Positions 42,824 to 51,802 of a stretch of DNA of 64,000 nt are shown here, one piece after another (position 1 is the stretch's first letter; each line of letters begins with the position of its first letter). Under the pieces are notes generated by a model. It did not search any database. It worked only from the letters and a program-made list of their open reading frames with translations, and was not told the DNA's origin. The position numbers were made by a program, and so were the translations under genes. This stretch comes from Cyanobacteria bacterium UBA6446 (GTDB lineage: Bacteria; Cyanobacteriota; Vampirovibrionia; Gastranaerophilales; Gastranaerophilaceae), in the NCBI GenBank assembly GCA_002438405.1, contig DJOE01000009.1, positions 62,001 through 126,000 on the forward strand, written 5' to 3'.

Positions 42824-44065
42824 TTACTTGTCAGAAATATATCCATTAATAGCCGAATACGCTGCAACATAGGGTGAAGATAAATAGATATAGCCTTTTG
42901 TATTTCCTAATCTCCCTTGAAAATTTCTATTTTGTGTTGATAAGCAAACCTCATCATCTGCAAGAATACCGGCATGAATTCCTACGCAAGGTCCACACCC
43001 AGGAGGTAAAATAGTTGCATTAGCATCAATAAATGTTTCAAGTAATCCTTCTTTGAGAGCTTGTTTGTAAATATCTCGTGAAGCTGGGCAAATTAACATT
43101 CTAACTCCATCATGAACTTTCTTACCTTTTAAAATATTTGCAACTGTTCTCATATCTTCAATTCTGCCGTTTGTACATGTTCCAACATAAACTTGATTAA
43201 CTTTTACGTCATTTAAATCTTTTGCAAGTTTGGTATTGTCAACGGTGTGCGGACAAGATACTGTGTGATCAATGGTTGAAGCATCTATTTCAATAACCCT
43301 TTCATAAATTGCGTCTTCATCTGGTTTAATTTCTTTGAATTTATCTTCTCTGCCACGAGATTTTAGATATTCTTTAGTCTTTTCATCTGGCACAAAAAGT
43401 CCACATTTAGCACCCGCTTCAACAGCCATATTTGCAAGGGTGAAACGTTCTGCCATGCACATATTGTCGATTGTATTACCGCAAAATTCTAGGGCTTTAT
43501 ATGTTGCTCCATCTGCTCCAATCATACCAATTAAGTGAAGCATCAAATCTTTGGAACAAATTCCTTCTTTGAATTTCCCGTTAACAACGATTTTGAATGT
43601 TTGTGGAACTTTTAACCACGTTTTGCCTAAAGCCATTGCAACAGCCACATCAGTAGAACCCATACCTGTTGCAAAAGCTCCTAAAGCTCCGGAAGTACAA
43701 GTATGAGAATCTGCACCAACAAGAATTTCTGTAGGGTTTACAAATGTTTCGACTAATCTTTGATGGCAAACACCACTTCCTACTTCTGATAATACAGCTC
43801 CATAATCTCTTGCGAAATCTCTTAGAACTGTGTGCATGTTGGATAATTCTTTTTTCGGGCTAGGTGATGCATGGTCAATGAAAAGAATTGTTCTTTTAGG
43901 GTTGTTTAATTTGTCTTTCCCTAGTTTTTTGAATTCTTGAACGGTAAGAGGACCTGTACCATCTTGAACTGCACAAACATCAACATTTGCAATTACTAGC
44001 TCTCCTGCTTTAACGCTATGGTCAGCATGGTTAGATATAATTTTTTCAACTAAAGTTTGTCCCAT
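42824..44065 (-). CDS. leuC: 3-isopropylmalate dehydratase large subunit-type hydro-lyase
   Basis: The 413-residue product belongs to the shorter LeuC/homoaconitase-like subfamily. The three 4Fe-4S cysteines are visible in CPHTVDN-adjacent VGTCTNGRIEDM and PPGCGPCVGIHAG. FIDHASPSPKKELSNMH and GADSHTCTSGALGAFATGMGSTDVA are substrate-binding parts. It would isomerise 2- and 3-isopropylmalate in leucine synthesis together with LeuD, but leuD is not adjacent; a related lyase role is possible. Confidence 0.88.
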   Translation of the reverse strand: MGQTLVEKIISNHADHSVKAGELVIANVDVCAVQDGTGPLTVQEFKKLGKDKLNNPKRTILFIDHASPSPKKELSNMHTVLRDFARDYGAVLSEVGSGVCHQRLVETFVNPTEILVGADSHTCTSGALGAFATGMGSTDVAVAMALGKTWLKVPQTFKIVVNGKFKEGICSKDLMLHLIGMIGADGATYKALEFCGNTIDNMCMAERFTLANMAVEAGAKCGLFVPDEKTKEYLKSRGREDKFKEIKPDEDAIYERVIEIDASTIDHTVSCPHTVDNTKLAKDLNDVKVNQVYVGTCTNGRIEDMRTVANILKGKKVHDGVRMLICPASRDIYKQALKEGLLETFIDANATILPPGCGPCVGIHAGILADDEVCLSTQNRNFQGRLGNTKGYIYLSSPYVAAYSAINGYISDK

Positions 44066-44402
44066 ATTTTAAAACTCCTATTTTTCTTTATAATAGCACA
44101 AAGAAGTCTATAGGTTTATAAGAGATTTTAAGTTCAAGATTACGACGTCGCTATTACCAGTTGTACTCTGTTCTGATCAAAAAAAAACGACTGTTTTACG
44201 AGTCGTTGAAAATCAATAGGAAAAAGGGAAAGGAAATTTTATTATTTTTTTTGTTTATTGTTTGTCTTGTTTGTTATTTTTTTTATTTTCCCTCGCCATT
44301 TTTAAGGGAGAGGGTTAGGGTGAGGGTTTCACCCAATTTGAAGATTATTCATTTGTCTATCAAATCTCAAAGTCATTGGTAGCATAGCTACGTGCGTAGC
44401 AC
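44066..44402. repeat. gene-free interval carrying modular dispersed repeats (island A)
   Basis: No convincing gene. It holds blocks found again elsewhere in the window: 44105-44122 (17/18 match to inverted 61978-61995), 44132-44149 (18/18 match to inverted 61634-61651), 44304-44329 (25/26 match to inverted 61852-61877) and 44378-44399 (20/22 match to 55372-55393). A minus-strand terminator is at 44179-44207. A T-rich tract spans about 44236-44290. Confidence 0.75.
44179..44207 (-). terminator. intrinsic terminator, minus strand
   Basis: On the minus strand AACGACT pairs with AGTCGTT around an 8-nt loop and is followed by a run of T (complement of 44179-44187). It lies about 195 nt after the stop codon of the coiled-coil protein gene ending at 44403. 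Confidence 0.55.
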
Positions 44403-45470
44403 CTAGGCATTGAATGTTTTGAAACTTGATTCTACGTTCTTTGAAATTACTTTCTTAACTGCATCGATTTCTGTTGAAATTGCGTTTTCTTCGGTATCTA
44501 ATTGTTTCAATTTCAATTCTAAGTTCTTATCTTGAGCTTGAATGATTTCGATTTTTGAGTTAATTTCTTGTATTTCTTTATCGTATTGGTTTTTGTTGTA
44601 ATTGTATTGGTTCATTGCATCGTTATATGCATTGTCATCACAAGTTGTTGTTGCTGTTAATGTATATTCTGTTCCAATTTCATTACCATTTTTATCTGTT
44701 TTGATTGTTCCATCTGCATTCTTTTCATATACAAAAATGCTGATATAACGTCCTGATGTATCTTGTTCAACTCTTGCTGTTGCATTTTTGATTTCTCTTG
44801 TTTCGGTTGTTTGACCATATACATAAGAAGTTATGCTTGAGATTGATGAACCTGTTTTTTCGCTATAATCAGCGTTTTCAATTTGGCTCTTGCGGTAGAA
44901 CACCGGTTCATAAGTTCCGGTTGTTGAATTCTTTTGGTATCTTACGAACCAATCATCTTCTTTGTATTTATCTTGTAATTTTTGCAAGTATTGTTGTTCA
45001 ATTGCTAATGTGTTTTCTAATAATTTTGAATCTGTTATTGTTGATAAGTATGGGTCTTTAGCAATTGATGCTGTGTCTTTTGAACCTAATGTTCTTAATG
45101 GAGTTGAACCTACGAAATATTCGTTTGTATCGTCATTGCTTTTTCTGCTTACGATTACGTTACCATTTGATACAACTGAATCTTCTAATGTTGATTGAGT
45201 ATAATTTAAGATATAGTAACCATTTTTTTGTGCAATTAAACTATTGATTGTATTTGTTTCTGCTCCATCTGTGAATGTATAACTTGTTTTTGTGTAATCT
45301 TGGCTTGAAGGCGGAGTTGGGACAGTCAAGTTAGTCAATTGACTGTAATAGTTTGCTGATTCGTTGGACAACGTTGTTCTTTGTTGGTTAATTTGTTGTC
45401 CTTCGTACTCAACATTGGTTTTTCGCGCTGTCAAGCTTAAGAATCTAGCTTGTGATGCACTCATTCCCAT
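44403..45470 (-). CDS. coiled-coil protein of unknown function starting MGMSASQARFLSLT
   Basis: The 355-residue product has helical N-terminal (residues 1-50) and C-terminal (about 275-355) ends flanking a Thr/Ser/Asn-rich, probably beta-rich middle. This layout is like flagellin or hook-associated proteins, whose ends pair in a coiled coil, but no such family motif is clear. The MGMSASQARFLSLTARK start is one I associate with Gastranaerophilales multi-copy families. An AAAGGAAAG site precedes the start. No signal peptide. Confidence 0.75.
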   Translation of the reverse strand: MGMSASQARFLSLTARKTNVEYEGQQINQQRTTLSNESANYYSQLTNLTVPTPPSSQDYTKTSYTFTDGAETNTINSLIAQKNGYYILNYTQSTLEDSVVSNGNVIVSRKSNDDTNEYFVGSTPLRTLGSKDTASIAKDPYLSTITDSKLLENTLAIEQQYLQKLQDKYKEDDWFVRYQKNSTTGTYEPVFYRKSQIENADYSEKTGSSISSITSYVYGQTTETREIKNATARVEQDTSGRYISIFVYEKNADGTIKTDKNGNEIGTEYTLTATTTCDDNAYNDAMNQYNYNKNQYDKEIQEINSKIEIIQAQDKNLELKLKQLDTEENAISTEIDAVKKVISKNVESSFKTFNA

Positions 45471-45674
45471 GACTGTCTTTCCTTTCTTCTTGTGTTTCCT
45501 ATATTCTTCATGTCGGCAACCATGGGGGATTACTTTAATTTTTTATTCTGTTTTTGTTACATTTTGTAACATGTAAAGATGTGAAAAGGGGGAAATGCCT
45601 TGACTAGTGTTGGGTTTGCACCTCGCCCTTACTTTCTTACACATAGGGACGAGGAAAGTTCGCTCAATAACTTG
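45471..45674. repeat. intergenic repeat-like island B
   Basis: No gene. A TGTTACA-TTT-TGTAACA hairpin is at 45555-45571. An imperfect 9-bp stem (CCTCG-CCCT with AGGG-A-CGAGG) spans about 45621-45654. A GCTATGTGTGTAG stretch near 45673 resembles the end of the repeat block at 55372. It forms the leader of the minus-strand coiled-coil gene and the tail of waaA. Confidence 0.45.
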
Positions 45675-46988
45675 CTATGTGTGTAGATCAAGAACTTGTT
45701 TTAATTCATTTATAACAACATCTAATGCACCTTGTTGGTCAGCAAAAATTGTTTCACAATCTTTGCAAGCTTGGTTGTAAAAATCTTTATCTGACAGCAA
45801 TTTTTCAACATAATCAGAAAATTCTTTTTGGGTTTTAACAATTTTACCCGCATTAGAACGAGATAATAACCAATAAATATCTCTAAAATTATGAATTGAT
45901 GGTCCTGTTATTGTCGGTTTTGAATAAACAGTTGCTTCTAATGGGTTGTGACCGCCTGTTTTGTTGAAACTTCCGCCAATAAATGCGAATGAGCATATTG
46001 AATACATTTTACTAAGTTCACCCATTGTGTCTAGCAAAATTACATCATGGTCTTTAAAAGTATCTCCTTTAGAGCGAAGTCCATAATTCAAGTTCATAGA
46101 ATTTATAATATCAATAATTTTTGGTAATCTTTGAATGTGACGAGGCACTAGCAAAAGTTTGATATCAGGATATTTAGCCAATTTTTCCTTAAATATTTCA
46201 AGAACGATTTCATCTTCTCCTTTATGAGTACTTCCGGCAATAATAACTCTATGACCGGTTTGCCCCATATCAATTACTTCGTCAGACTTTTTAACATCAA
46301 ATTTCAAATTTTTCATAACAAATGTTCTATCTGTCGGAGCTCCAATTGATATAAGTTTTTTCATATCAATATCACTTTGAGTAAGAATTTTTGTATATTT
46401 AGATAAAACATGAGTGAAAAATACTTTTAATAATCTATATAAAGAATAAGTTGAATCAGACATTCTGCCATTAATACAATATAATTTTATCCCCCTCCTA
46501 TTACAGAAAGAAGAGAATGTTGGCCATAATTCTGTTTCAGCAATCAACACAACTGTTGGTCTAACTTTTGATAAAAACGAATTTACACAATATGGAATAT
46601 CAAAAGGGAAATAAGTAATAAAATCTGCCACATTTGAAAATTTCTTTAATGCAATTTCTTGACCTGTTTTAGTTCCTGTCGTTACAACTATTTTATAATC
46701 AGGAAAAACTTCTTTTGTCTTTTTGATTAAGTTTTCCAAAGCAATAACTTCTCCTACAGAAACACCGTGGAACATGATAACTTTGTCACCTAATTCCGGA
46801 TTTTTAAAGAATCCCATTTTCTCTCGCCAACCATATAAGAATTTACCATTGAAAACTCTGACAATGTAATAAAAAGGAAATAGGATTATAAATACAATGG
46901 TCGAAACCAATCCGTAAAGGAAAAGTTCGCTGAACATTGAAATTACAATCAATACTAATAAAATTAAAATAATAGAATATATAACCAT
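45675..46988 (-). CDS. waaA: Kdo transferase
   Basis: The 437-residue product has an N-terminal membrane region and the WaaA/KdtA fold: FHGVSVGEVIALENLI with the catalytic Glu region, LIAETELWPTF, and the C-terminal glycosyltransferase part IIAGSTHKGEDEIVLE and FNKTGGHNPLEA. It transfers Kdo from CMP-Kdo to lipid A precursors at the inner membrane. With kdsD and kdsC it supports a lipopolysaccharide outer membrane. The N-terminal hydrophobic region (about 45 residues) is longer than usual. Confidence 0.93.
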   Translation of the reverse strand: MVIYSIILILLVLIVISMFSELFLYGLVSTIVFIILFPFYYIVRVFNGKFLYGWREKMGFFKNPELGDKVIMFHGVSVGEVIALENLIKKTKEVFPDYKIVVTTGTKTGQEIALKKFSNVADFITYFPFDIPYCVNSFLSKVRPTVVLIAETELWPTFSSFCNRRGIKLYCINGRMSDSTYSLYRLLKVFFTHVLSKYTKILTQSDIDMKKLISIGAPTDRTFVMKNLKFDVKKSDEVIDMGQTGHRVIIAGSTHKGEDEIVLEIFKEKLAKYPDIKLLLVPRHIQRLPKIIDIINSMNLNYGLRSKGDTFKDHDVILLDTMGELSKMYSICSFAFIGGSFNKTGGHNPLEATVYSKPTITGPSIHNFRDIYWLLSRSNAGKIVKTQKEFSDYVEKLLSDKDFYNQACKDCETIFADQQGALDVVINELKQVLDLHT

Positions 46989-47022
46989 AATAAATTAATT
47001 ATACATCAAATAGCATAACATG

Positions 47023-47051
47023 TTGACAATATATACAAAAATTTATAAAAT
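47023..47051 (+). promoter_or_regulatory. promoter placing transcription start at the folK start codon (leaderless)
   Basis: TTGACA (47023-47028), a 17-nt spacer and TAAAAT (47046-47051). Seven bases on is 47058, the A of the folK ATG; there is no room for a ribosome binding site. Confidence 0.7.
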
Positions 47052-47057
47052 CAAAAT

Positions 47058-47564
47058 ATGGCAATTGCATATTTAAGTTTAGGTTCAAATAAAGGTGATA
47101 GAATCGGCTATGTACAACAAGCGGCAAGCTTGTTAGGAATGGACGAAAAGATTACTATTGTCAGAACATCGGCATTCTATGAATCTGAACCTTGGAATAT
47201 GAATACGAAAAACTGGTTTGTTAATGCTGTTGTTGAAATTAAGACACAATATTCTCCACAAGAATTGCTTGCAGCATGCCAAAGAGTTGAGCGACAATTG
47301 GGCAGAACTCCTATAGAAAAAGGACAGTATCAAGATAGAACAATAGATATTGATATTCTTTTTTATAACAAGGAAATTATTAATGAGGAAAATTTAACAA
47401 TACCCCATAAATATGTTCATTTGAGAGCATTTACACTTGTTCCTATGATGGAATTGAATTCAGATTTTGTACACCCAGTGTTACATAAAACAATTGAAGA
47501 AATGCACAATGACCTTGAAAACCCTGAAATGGTATTTTTGTATGGTACAAGAGTCGATTTCTAA
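47058..47564 (+). CDS. folK: 2-amino-4-hydroxy-6-hydroxymethyldihydropteridine pyrophosphokinase
   Basis: The 168-residue product has the HPPK motifs YLSLGSNKGDR, FYESEPWNM, ERQLGRTPIEKGQYQDRTIDIDILFY and IPHKYVHLRAFTLVPMMEL. It pyrophosphorylates hydroxymethyl-dihydropterin in folate synthesis. folP and folB are not adjacent. The mRNA is probably leaderless. Its 3' end overlaps the start of the flavoprotein gene. Confidence 0.95.
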   Translation: MAIAYLSLGSNKGDRIGYVQQAASLLGMDEKITIVRTSAFYESEPWNMNTKNWFVNAVVEIKTQYSPQELLAACQRVERQLGRTPIEKGQYQDRTIDIDILFYNKEIINEENLTIPHKYVHLRAFTLVPMMELNSDFVHPVLHKTIEEMHNDLENPEMVFLYGTRVDF

Positions 47565-48717
47565 TAAATCAGTTGCAATAATTGGATCTGGACCTGCAGG
47601 GTGTGTTTGTGCAAAATTTCTAAAAGACAGCGGTTTTTGTCCTACAATTTTTGACAAGGGCAAATATTTGAGAACAATTTTACCCACAGGGGGCGGAAGA
47701 TGTAACCTTGCAAATGCAGAATTTGATTTCAAAAATTTGACCCAAAATTACCCTCGAGGGGAAAAATTTTTGTATTCTGTTTTTTCTAAATTCGGTACAG
47801 AAGATACTATTCAATTTTTCAAACAAATAGGAGTTGAAACCTACATTCAAGAAGATAACAGAATTTTCCCAAAATCTAATTCTGCAAAAGATGTTCAAGA
47901 AAAATTGTTAAAAACGTTAAAAGGGTGCAATTTTATATCCGAAAAAGTTTTATCCATTGAAAAGTTCGACAATTGCTACAAAATTACAACAAACAAAAGT
48001 TCTTACGCTTTTGATGTTGTAATTGTTTCAACCGGAGGACATGGTGATTTCAATATCTTCAACAAGCTTGATTTAAAAATCAATCCCCCAACGCAAGCAC
48101 TTGTCGGGCTTGTGACAAAAGAAGATTTCTCAAAAATTTCCGGAGTTTCAATAAAAAATATAAAAATTTGCGGTAAAGAATTAAAAAATTTAGAAAATGG
48201 GGATATTATTTTTACTCACAAAGGAATTTCAGGTCCATTAATATATAAAATTTCATCAATTTTTGCAAGAAAAGGAATGCCTTATAAATTAGTATTTCAG
48301 TTGGTAAAAAATTTTGACTTCCAGACAGAATTAAACAAAAATTCGCACAAAGAAATAAAAAACTTGATTGGTCAATTTGTTCCAAAATCGTTTGCAGAAT
48401 TTGTTTTAGAAGATTTAAATATTGAAAAAGACACTCCTTGTCACAAAATTACAGCTAAACTAAGGGATAAAATATATAATAAATTAACCGCTTTTGAAGT
48501 AACGGTTATCTCAAAAGTTCCAGATGGAGAAGTTGTGACTTGTGGCGGAATTGACTTAAAAGAAGTAAATTCAAAAACAATGGAATCAAAGAAATATCCA
48601 AACCTATATTTTTGCGGAGAGGTTTTGGATATTGATGGATTTTGCGGAGGATTTAACTTGCAAAACTGTTGGTCAACAGCATTTGTTGTTGCTCAAAGTG
48701 TTTGTACTAAATTTTAA
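47542..48717 (+). CDS. BaiN/RdsA-family NAD(P)/FAD-dependent oxidoreductase (HI0933-like)
   Basis: The 391-residue flavoprotein has an N-terminal FAD-binding GSGPAGCVCAKFL, the family-typical PTGGGRCNLANAE, and the C-terminal YFCGEVLDIDGFCGGFNLQNCWSTA. Members reduce varied substrates; the biological substrate is not known for most. ATG 47542 lies inside the end of folK (23-nt overlap) with no good ribosome binding site, so translation is probably coupled; an in-frame ATG at 47509 is an alternative. It overlaps the converging pilin-like gene by 11 nt. Confidence 0.9.
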   Translation: MVQESISNKSVAIIGSGPAGCVCAKFLKDSGFCPTIFDKGKYLRTILPTGGGRCNLANAEFDFKNLTQNYPRGEKFLYSVFSKFGTEDTIQFFKQIGVETYIQEDNRIFPKSNSAKDVQEKLLKTLKGCNFISEKVLSIEKFDNCYKITTNKSSYAFDVVIVSTGGHGDFNIFNKLDLKINPPTQALVGLVTKEDFSKISGVSIKNIKICGKELKNLENGDIIFTHKGISGPLIYKISSIFARKGMPYKLVFQLVKNFDFQTELNKNSHKEIKNLIGQFVPKSFAEFVLEDLNIEKDTPCHKITAKLRDKIYNKLTAFEVTVISKVPDGEVVTCGGIDLKEVNSKTMESKKYPNLYFCGEVLDIDGFCGGFNLQNCWSTAFVVAQSVCTKF

Positions 48718-49423
48718 GTGGATAATCTTTGGGAAATTTCCAATTATTCATCTGAATCAAAGCGGTACAATACGCAGGAGTATTTGTAGCATCTTTTCGA
48801 CAACCGATTGAGGTATTATTTAACAACATTTCTCGCTTACCATTCCACCCCCATTTATATGGTTGAACTCCTTTAGAAAGATATTTGCATGCAGTACTAG
48901 TGCAGTCACCATTAAAAAAGTAAAAACCAAATGACTTTATTCCTTGTTGAGCATCAATTGCAATTTTTCCATTTTTTTCAACCTCCTTATAATCAGAAGA
49001 TTTTGGAAAGAAGTACCAACCAGTTCCAGCAATTGCAACCAAGCTACCATCAGGGAAATATACTTGAACACAACCATTTGTATTAGTGACAATTTTTTTT
49101 ACATCAGATTTTATATAAGGAACTAGGTACTTTTCAATCCATGGTGTGGCTTTTGATTTGTTTGTTGCATTTCCATTTTCGTTTTCAATTAAACCGGAAC
49201 CAAGTTCGTCCCAACCGTCCATATCCCCATAATCGTATTCTGCAACTCTCAAAGCTTGATTTACAGTTGTATAAAATTTCAATAGTCGAACCTCAATAGT
49301 ACGCTTTCTATAATTTGAAGCCAGCGTTGGAATAGTTAATGCTGCAACAACACCAATAATTCCAAGAGTAATTAACATTTCTGCAAGAGTAAGACCCATT
49401 TTAAAATTTTTGCTCAAATTCAT
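48707..49423 (-). CDS. prepilin-type (type II secretion/type IV pilus-like) protein
   Basis: The 238-residue product has a basic leader MNLSKNFKMG cut before LTLAEMLITLGIIGVVAALTIPTL, with Glu5 of the mature form conserved, followed by a globular part with six Cys. It resembles the many stand-alone pseudopilins of Gastranaerophilales. It lacks the NTAIG repeats and S74 domain of the other three prepilin proteins here. It is divergent from the XRE regulator gene, and direct repeats lie in between. Confidence 0.87.
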   Translation of the reverse strand: MNLSKNFKMGLTLAEMLITLGIIGVVAALTIPTLASNYRKRTIEVRLLKFYTTVNQALRVAEYDYGDMDGWDELGSGLIENENGNATNKSKATPWIEKYLVPYIKSDVKKIVTNTNGCVQVYFPDGSLVAIAGTGWYFFPKSSDYKEVEKNGKIAIDAQQGIKSFGFYFFNGDCTSTACKYLSKGVQPYKWGWNGKREMLLNNTSIGCRKDATNTPAYCTALIQMNNWKFPKDYPLKI

Positions 49424-49432
49424 TTGTTAACC

Positions 49433-49464
49433 TCTCATTATGTAATTAATACTTCTCATTATGT
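49433..49464. promoter_or_regulatory. two direct repeats TCTCATTATGT, candidate operator
   Basis: Identical 11-bp copies at 49433-49443 and 49454-49464 are 21 bp apart, two helical turns, in the 89-nt gap between the divergent pilin-like and XRE genes. This is the layout of an operator bound side by side by the small HTH protein. Confidence 0.55.
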
Positions 49465-49512
49465 TTAGTCTACTATATAGATTAAAAAAGTCAATATTGT
49501 AAAATACAAAGT

Positions 49513-49722
49513 ATGTATAAAAAGGACTTGAGCGAAATAGGGAGCAATATTAGAGCGGAAAGAGCTAGAAAAGGTTATTCGCAAGAAAAACTTGCCGAAC
49601 TTGCAAATACAACTCGTCGTTCAATCAGTATGATTGAAACCGGACTGCAAAATCCTAAAATTCTCTTATTATTAGACATTGTGAACATTCTTGATATTGA
49701 TATTAATAAAATTCTTAAATAA
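49513..49722 (+). CDS. XRE-family HTH transcriptional regulator
   Basis: The 69-residue product is a single Cro/C1-type helix-turn-helix domain: IGSNIRAERARKGYSQEKLAELANTTRRSISMIETGLQNPKI, with no added domain. Such proteins bind DNA as dimers. A TAAAAT box at 49500-49505 is 7 nt before ATG 49513, with no ribosome binding site, so the transcript may be leaderless. It likely controls itself and the divergent pilin-like gene. Confidence 0.9.
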   Translation: MYKKDLSEIGSNIRAERARKGYSQEKLAELANTTRRSISMIETGLQNPKILLLLDIVNILDIDINKILK

Positions 49723-49740
49723 CTTTAAAATCTTGTAATT

Positions 49741-49802
49741 ATTTACCCCCGTAATATAATAAATATTGTACAAAGTTAGAGGGATCCACCTCGAGGGTAA
49801 AT
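49741..49802 (+). promoter_or_regulatory. thrS leader with inverted repeat
   Basis: ATTTACCC (49741-49748) can pair with GGGTAAAT (49795-49802), enclosing a CCTCGAGG palindrome near 49789. The leader before thrS is about 140 nt long. I see no T-box motif. Confidence 0.3.
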
Positions 49803-49865
49803 TTAATATATGAGGGTTTTCGTATATAAATAAAGTTTGCCCCTAAAAGGATAGAAAGAAGAAAA

Positions 49866-51674
49866 ATGGAAAAGAACAACGAAACATTGTCTATTCTAAG
49901 ACATTCAACATCTCACATCATGGCTCAAGCCGTTCAAAGCTTGTTTCCGAATGCAAAGTTAGCAATCGGACCTGCTACCGCTGATGGTTTCTACTATGAC
50001 TTTGATTTGACAGATGGTCATGCCTTTACTCAAGATGATTTGGCTAAAATCGAAGAAAAAATGAAAGAAATTATCAAACAAAATCTTACATTTGAAAAAT
50101 ATGTAATTCCTGATGTTGACAAACAAATCGAAGAATTCAAAAAAGAAGGTGAAATCTACAAAGCTGAACTTCTTGAAGAACACAGAAATGATAATCCAAC
50201 TTTATACATTACCAAAGATAAAGACGGAAATGCTTTGTTTAACGACCTTTGCGCAGGGCCTCATCTTCCAAATACTTCATACATCAAGGCAAATGCTTTT
50301 AAATTATTAAAAGTTGCAGGTGCTTATTGGAGAGGCAACGAAAAAAATAAAATGCTTCAAAGAATTTATGCTACTGCATACTGGAATAAAGAAGACTTAC
50401 AAGCTTATCTTCACTTTTTAGAAGAAGCTGAAAGAAGAGATCACAGAAAATTAGGTACAAAACTTGATTTATTCTCAACAAGAGAAGAGTTAGGTGCAGG
50501 TCTTGTTTTGTGGCACCCAAATCTTGCAATTGTTAGAGAAGAAATTGAAAATTACTGGAGAGAAGAACACAGAAAACGTGGTTATGTAATCGTAAACACT
50601 CCACACATTGCTAAATCAAAATTGTGGGAAATCTCAGGACACTACGACCATTACAGAGAAAATATGTTCTTCATTCAAAAAGACAATGACTCCGATGATC
50701 AATATATTTTGAAACCAATGAACTGTCCATTCCATATATTGATTTATCAAGCAAACAGATATTCATACCGTTCATTACCATTAAGAATGGCAGAGTTAGG
50801 TACTGTTTATCGTAAAGAAAAATCCGGTGCTTTGTCCGGTTTAACTCGTGTTCAAGGTTTCACTCAAGATGATGCTCACATCTTCTGTACTCCAGAACAA
50901 CTTGTTGATGAAATTAACAGAATTATTGACTTTGTTGCAGATACACTTGCTATATTCAATATGAAATTTGAAGTTGAACTTTCAACAAGACCTGATAATT
51001 ATATCGGTGAAATTGAAAACTGGGATAGAGCAGAAAAAGGTTTGAAAGAAGCAATGGACAGACGTGGAATGAAATACGACATCAACGAAGGTGATGGCGC
51101 ATTCTACGGACCAAAAATCGACTTCAAAATTAAAGATGCTATCGGTAGAACATGGCAATGTGCAACAATTCAATTAGACTTCAACTTGCCAGAAAGATTT
51201 GATATCAAATATCAAGACAAAGATGGTCAATTGAAAACTCCATTGATGCTTCACAGAGTAATCTTTGGTTCTATGGAAAGATTCCACGGTATCTTAATCG
51301 AACATTATGCCGGTGCTTTCCCAACATGGCTTGCTCCAACACAAGTAAATATTGTTCCGATTTCAAATGAAAAACACATTGATTTCGCTGAAGAAGTTTA
51401 CAGAAAAATGCGTGATGCAGGTATCAGAGTAAATCTTGATGATAGATCTGAAAGTATGAACTACAAAATCAGAGAATCTCTTCAAGATAAGAAAATCCCT
51501 TATGTTTGCGTAATCGGAGATAAGGAAATTGAAGCAAACTCTGTTGCTGTAAGAGCTAGAGCTATTGGTCAAGTAGGTACATTTAAAGTTGATGAATTCA
51601 TAGAAACAATTAAAAATGAAATCAAAACAAGAGCAAATGAATCTTTTGCCAAAGCTTTAAAAGAAAACAAATAA
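49866..51674 (+). CDS. thrS: threonyl-tRNA synthetase lacking the TGS domain
   Basis: The 602-residue product starts directly with the editing domain (LRHSTSHIMAQAVQSLFP with HxxxH) and lacks the N-terminal TGS domain of the 640-residue E. coli form. The catalytic core has MNCPFHILIY with zinc Cys, YRKEKSGALSGLTRVQGFTQDDAHIFC and IFGSMERFHGILIEHYAGAFPTWLAP; the anticodon-binding domain closes the protein. The same truncated form is known from cyanobacteria. GAAAGAAGAAAA precedes ATG 49866. Confidence 0.96.
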   Translation: MEKNNETLSILRHSTSHIMAQAVQSLFPNAKLAIGPATADGFYYDFDLTDGHAFTQDDLAKIEEKMKEIIKQNLTFEKYVIPDVDKQIEEFKKEGEIYKAELLEEHRNDNPTLYITKDKDGNALFNDLCAGPHLPNTSYIKANAFKLLKVAGAYWRGNEKNKMLQRIYATAYWNKEDLQAYLHFLEEAERRDHRKLGTKLDLFSTREELGAGLVLWHPNLAIVREEIENYWREEHRKRGYVIVNTPHIAKSKLWEISGHYDHYRENMFFIQKDNDSDDQYILKPMNCPFHILIYQANRYSYRSLPLRMAELGTVYRKEKSGALSGLTRVQGFTQDDAHIFCTPEQLVDEINRIIDFVADTLAIFNMKFEVELSTRPDNYIGEIENWDRAEKGLKEAMDRRGMKYDINEGDGAFYGPKIDFKIKDAIGRTWQCATIQLDFNLPERFDIKYQDKDGQLKTPLMLHRVIFGSMERFHGILIEHYAGAFPTWLAPTQVNIVPISNEKHIDFAEEVYRKMRDAGIRVNLDDRSESMNYKIRESLQDKKIPYVCVIGDKEIEANSVAVRARAIGQVGTFKVDEFIETIKNEIKTRANESFAKALKENK

Positions 51675-51699
51675 ACATTTGTTTTGAAATTTAATTATT

Positions 51700-51740
51700 A
51701 GGCTGGTCGGAAGTTAAAAACTTCCGACCAGCCTTTTTAA
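51700..51740 (+). terminator. intrinsic terminator of thrS
   Basis: AGGCTGGTCGGAAGTT (51700-51715) pairs with AACTTCCGACCAGCCT (51719-51734) around a 3-nt loop and is followed by TTTTTAAA. Confidence 0.93.
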
Positions 51741-51741
51741 A

Positions 51742-51780
51742 TAAAGAAAACCGGACGCAGAACAAAATTCCGTGTCCGGT
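51742..51780 (-). terminator. intrinsic terminator of proS
   Basis: On the minus strand ACCGGAC (51780-51774) pairs with GTCCGGT (51756-51750), with a partly extended stem, followed by TTTTCTTTATTT. It lies 22 nt after the proS stop. Confidence 0.8.
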
Positions 51781-51802
51781 AGAAATCACTTATAACTTAA
51801 AT

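Noticed and set aside
44161..44382. Plus-strand frame of 73 codons in the gap after leuC
   Set aside because: It is made of a T-rich tract and of the repeat modules found in the other islands; it has no ribosome binding site and overlaps a terminator.
49723..49865. T-box leader before thrS
   Set aside because: No T-box antiterminator motif or terminator pair is recognisable in the 140-nt leader.
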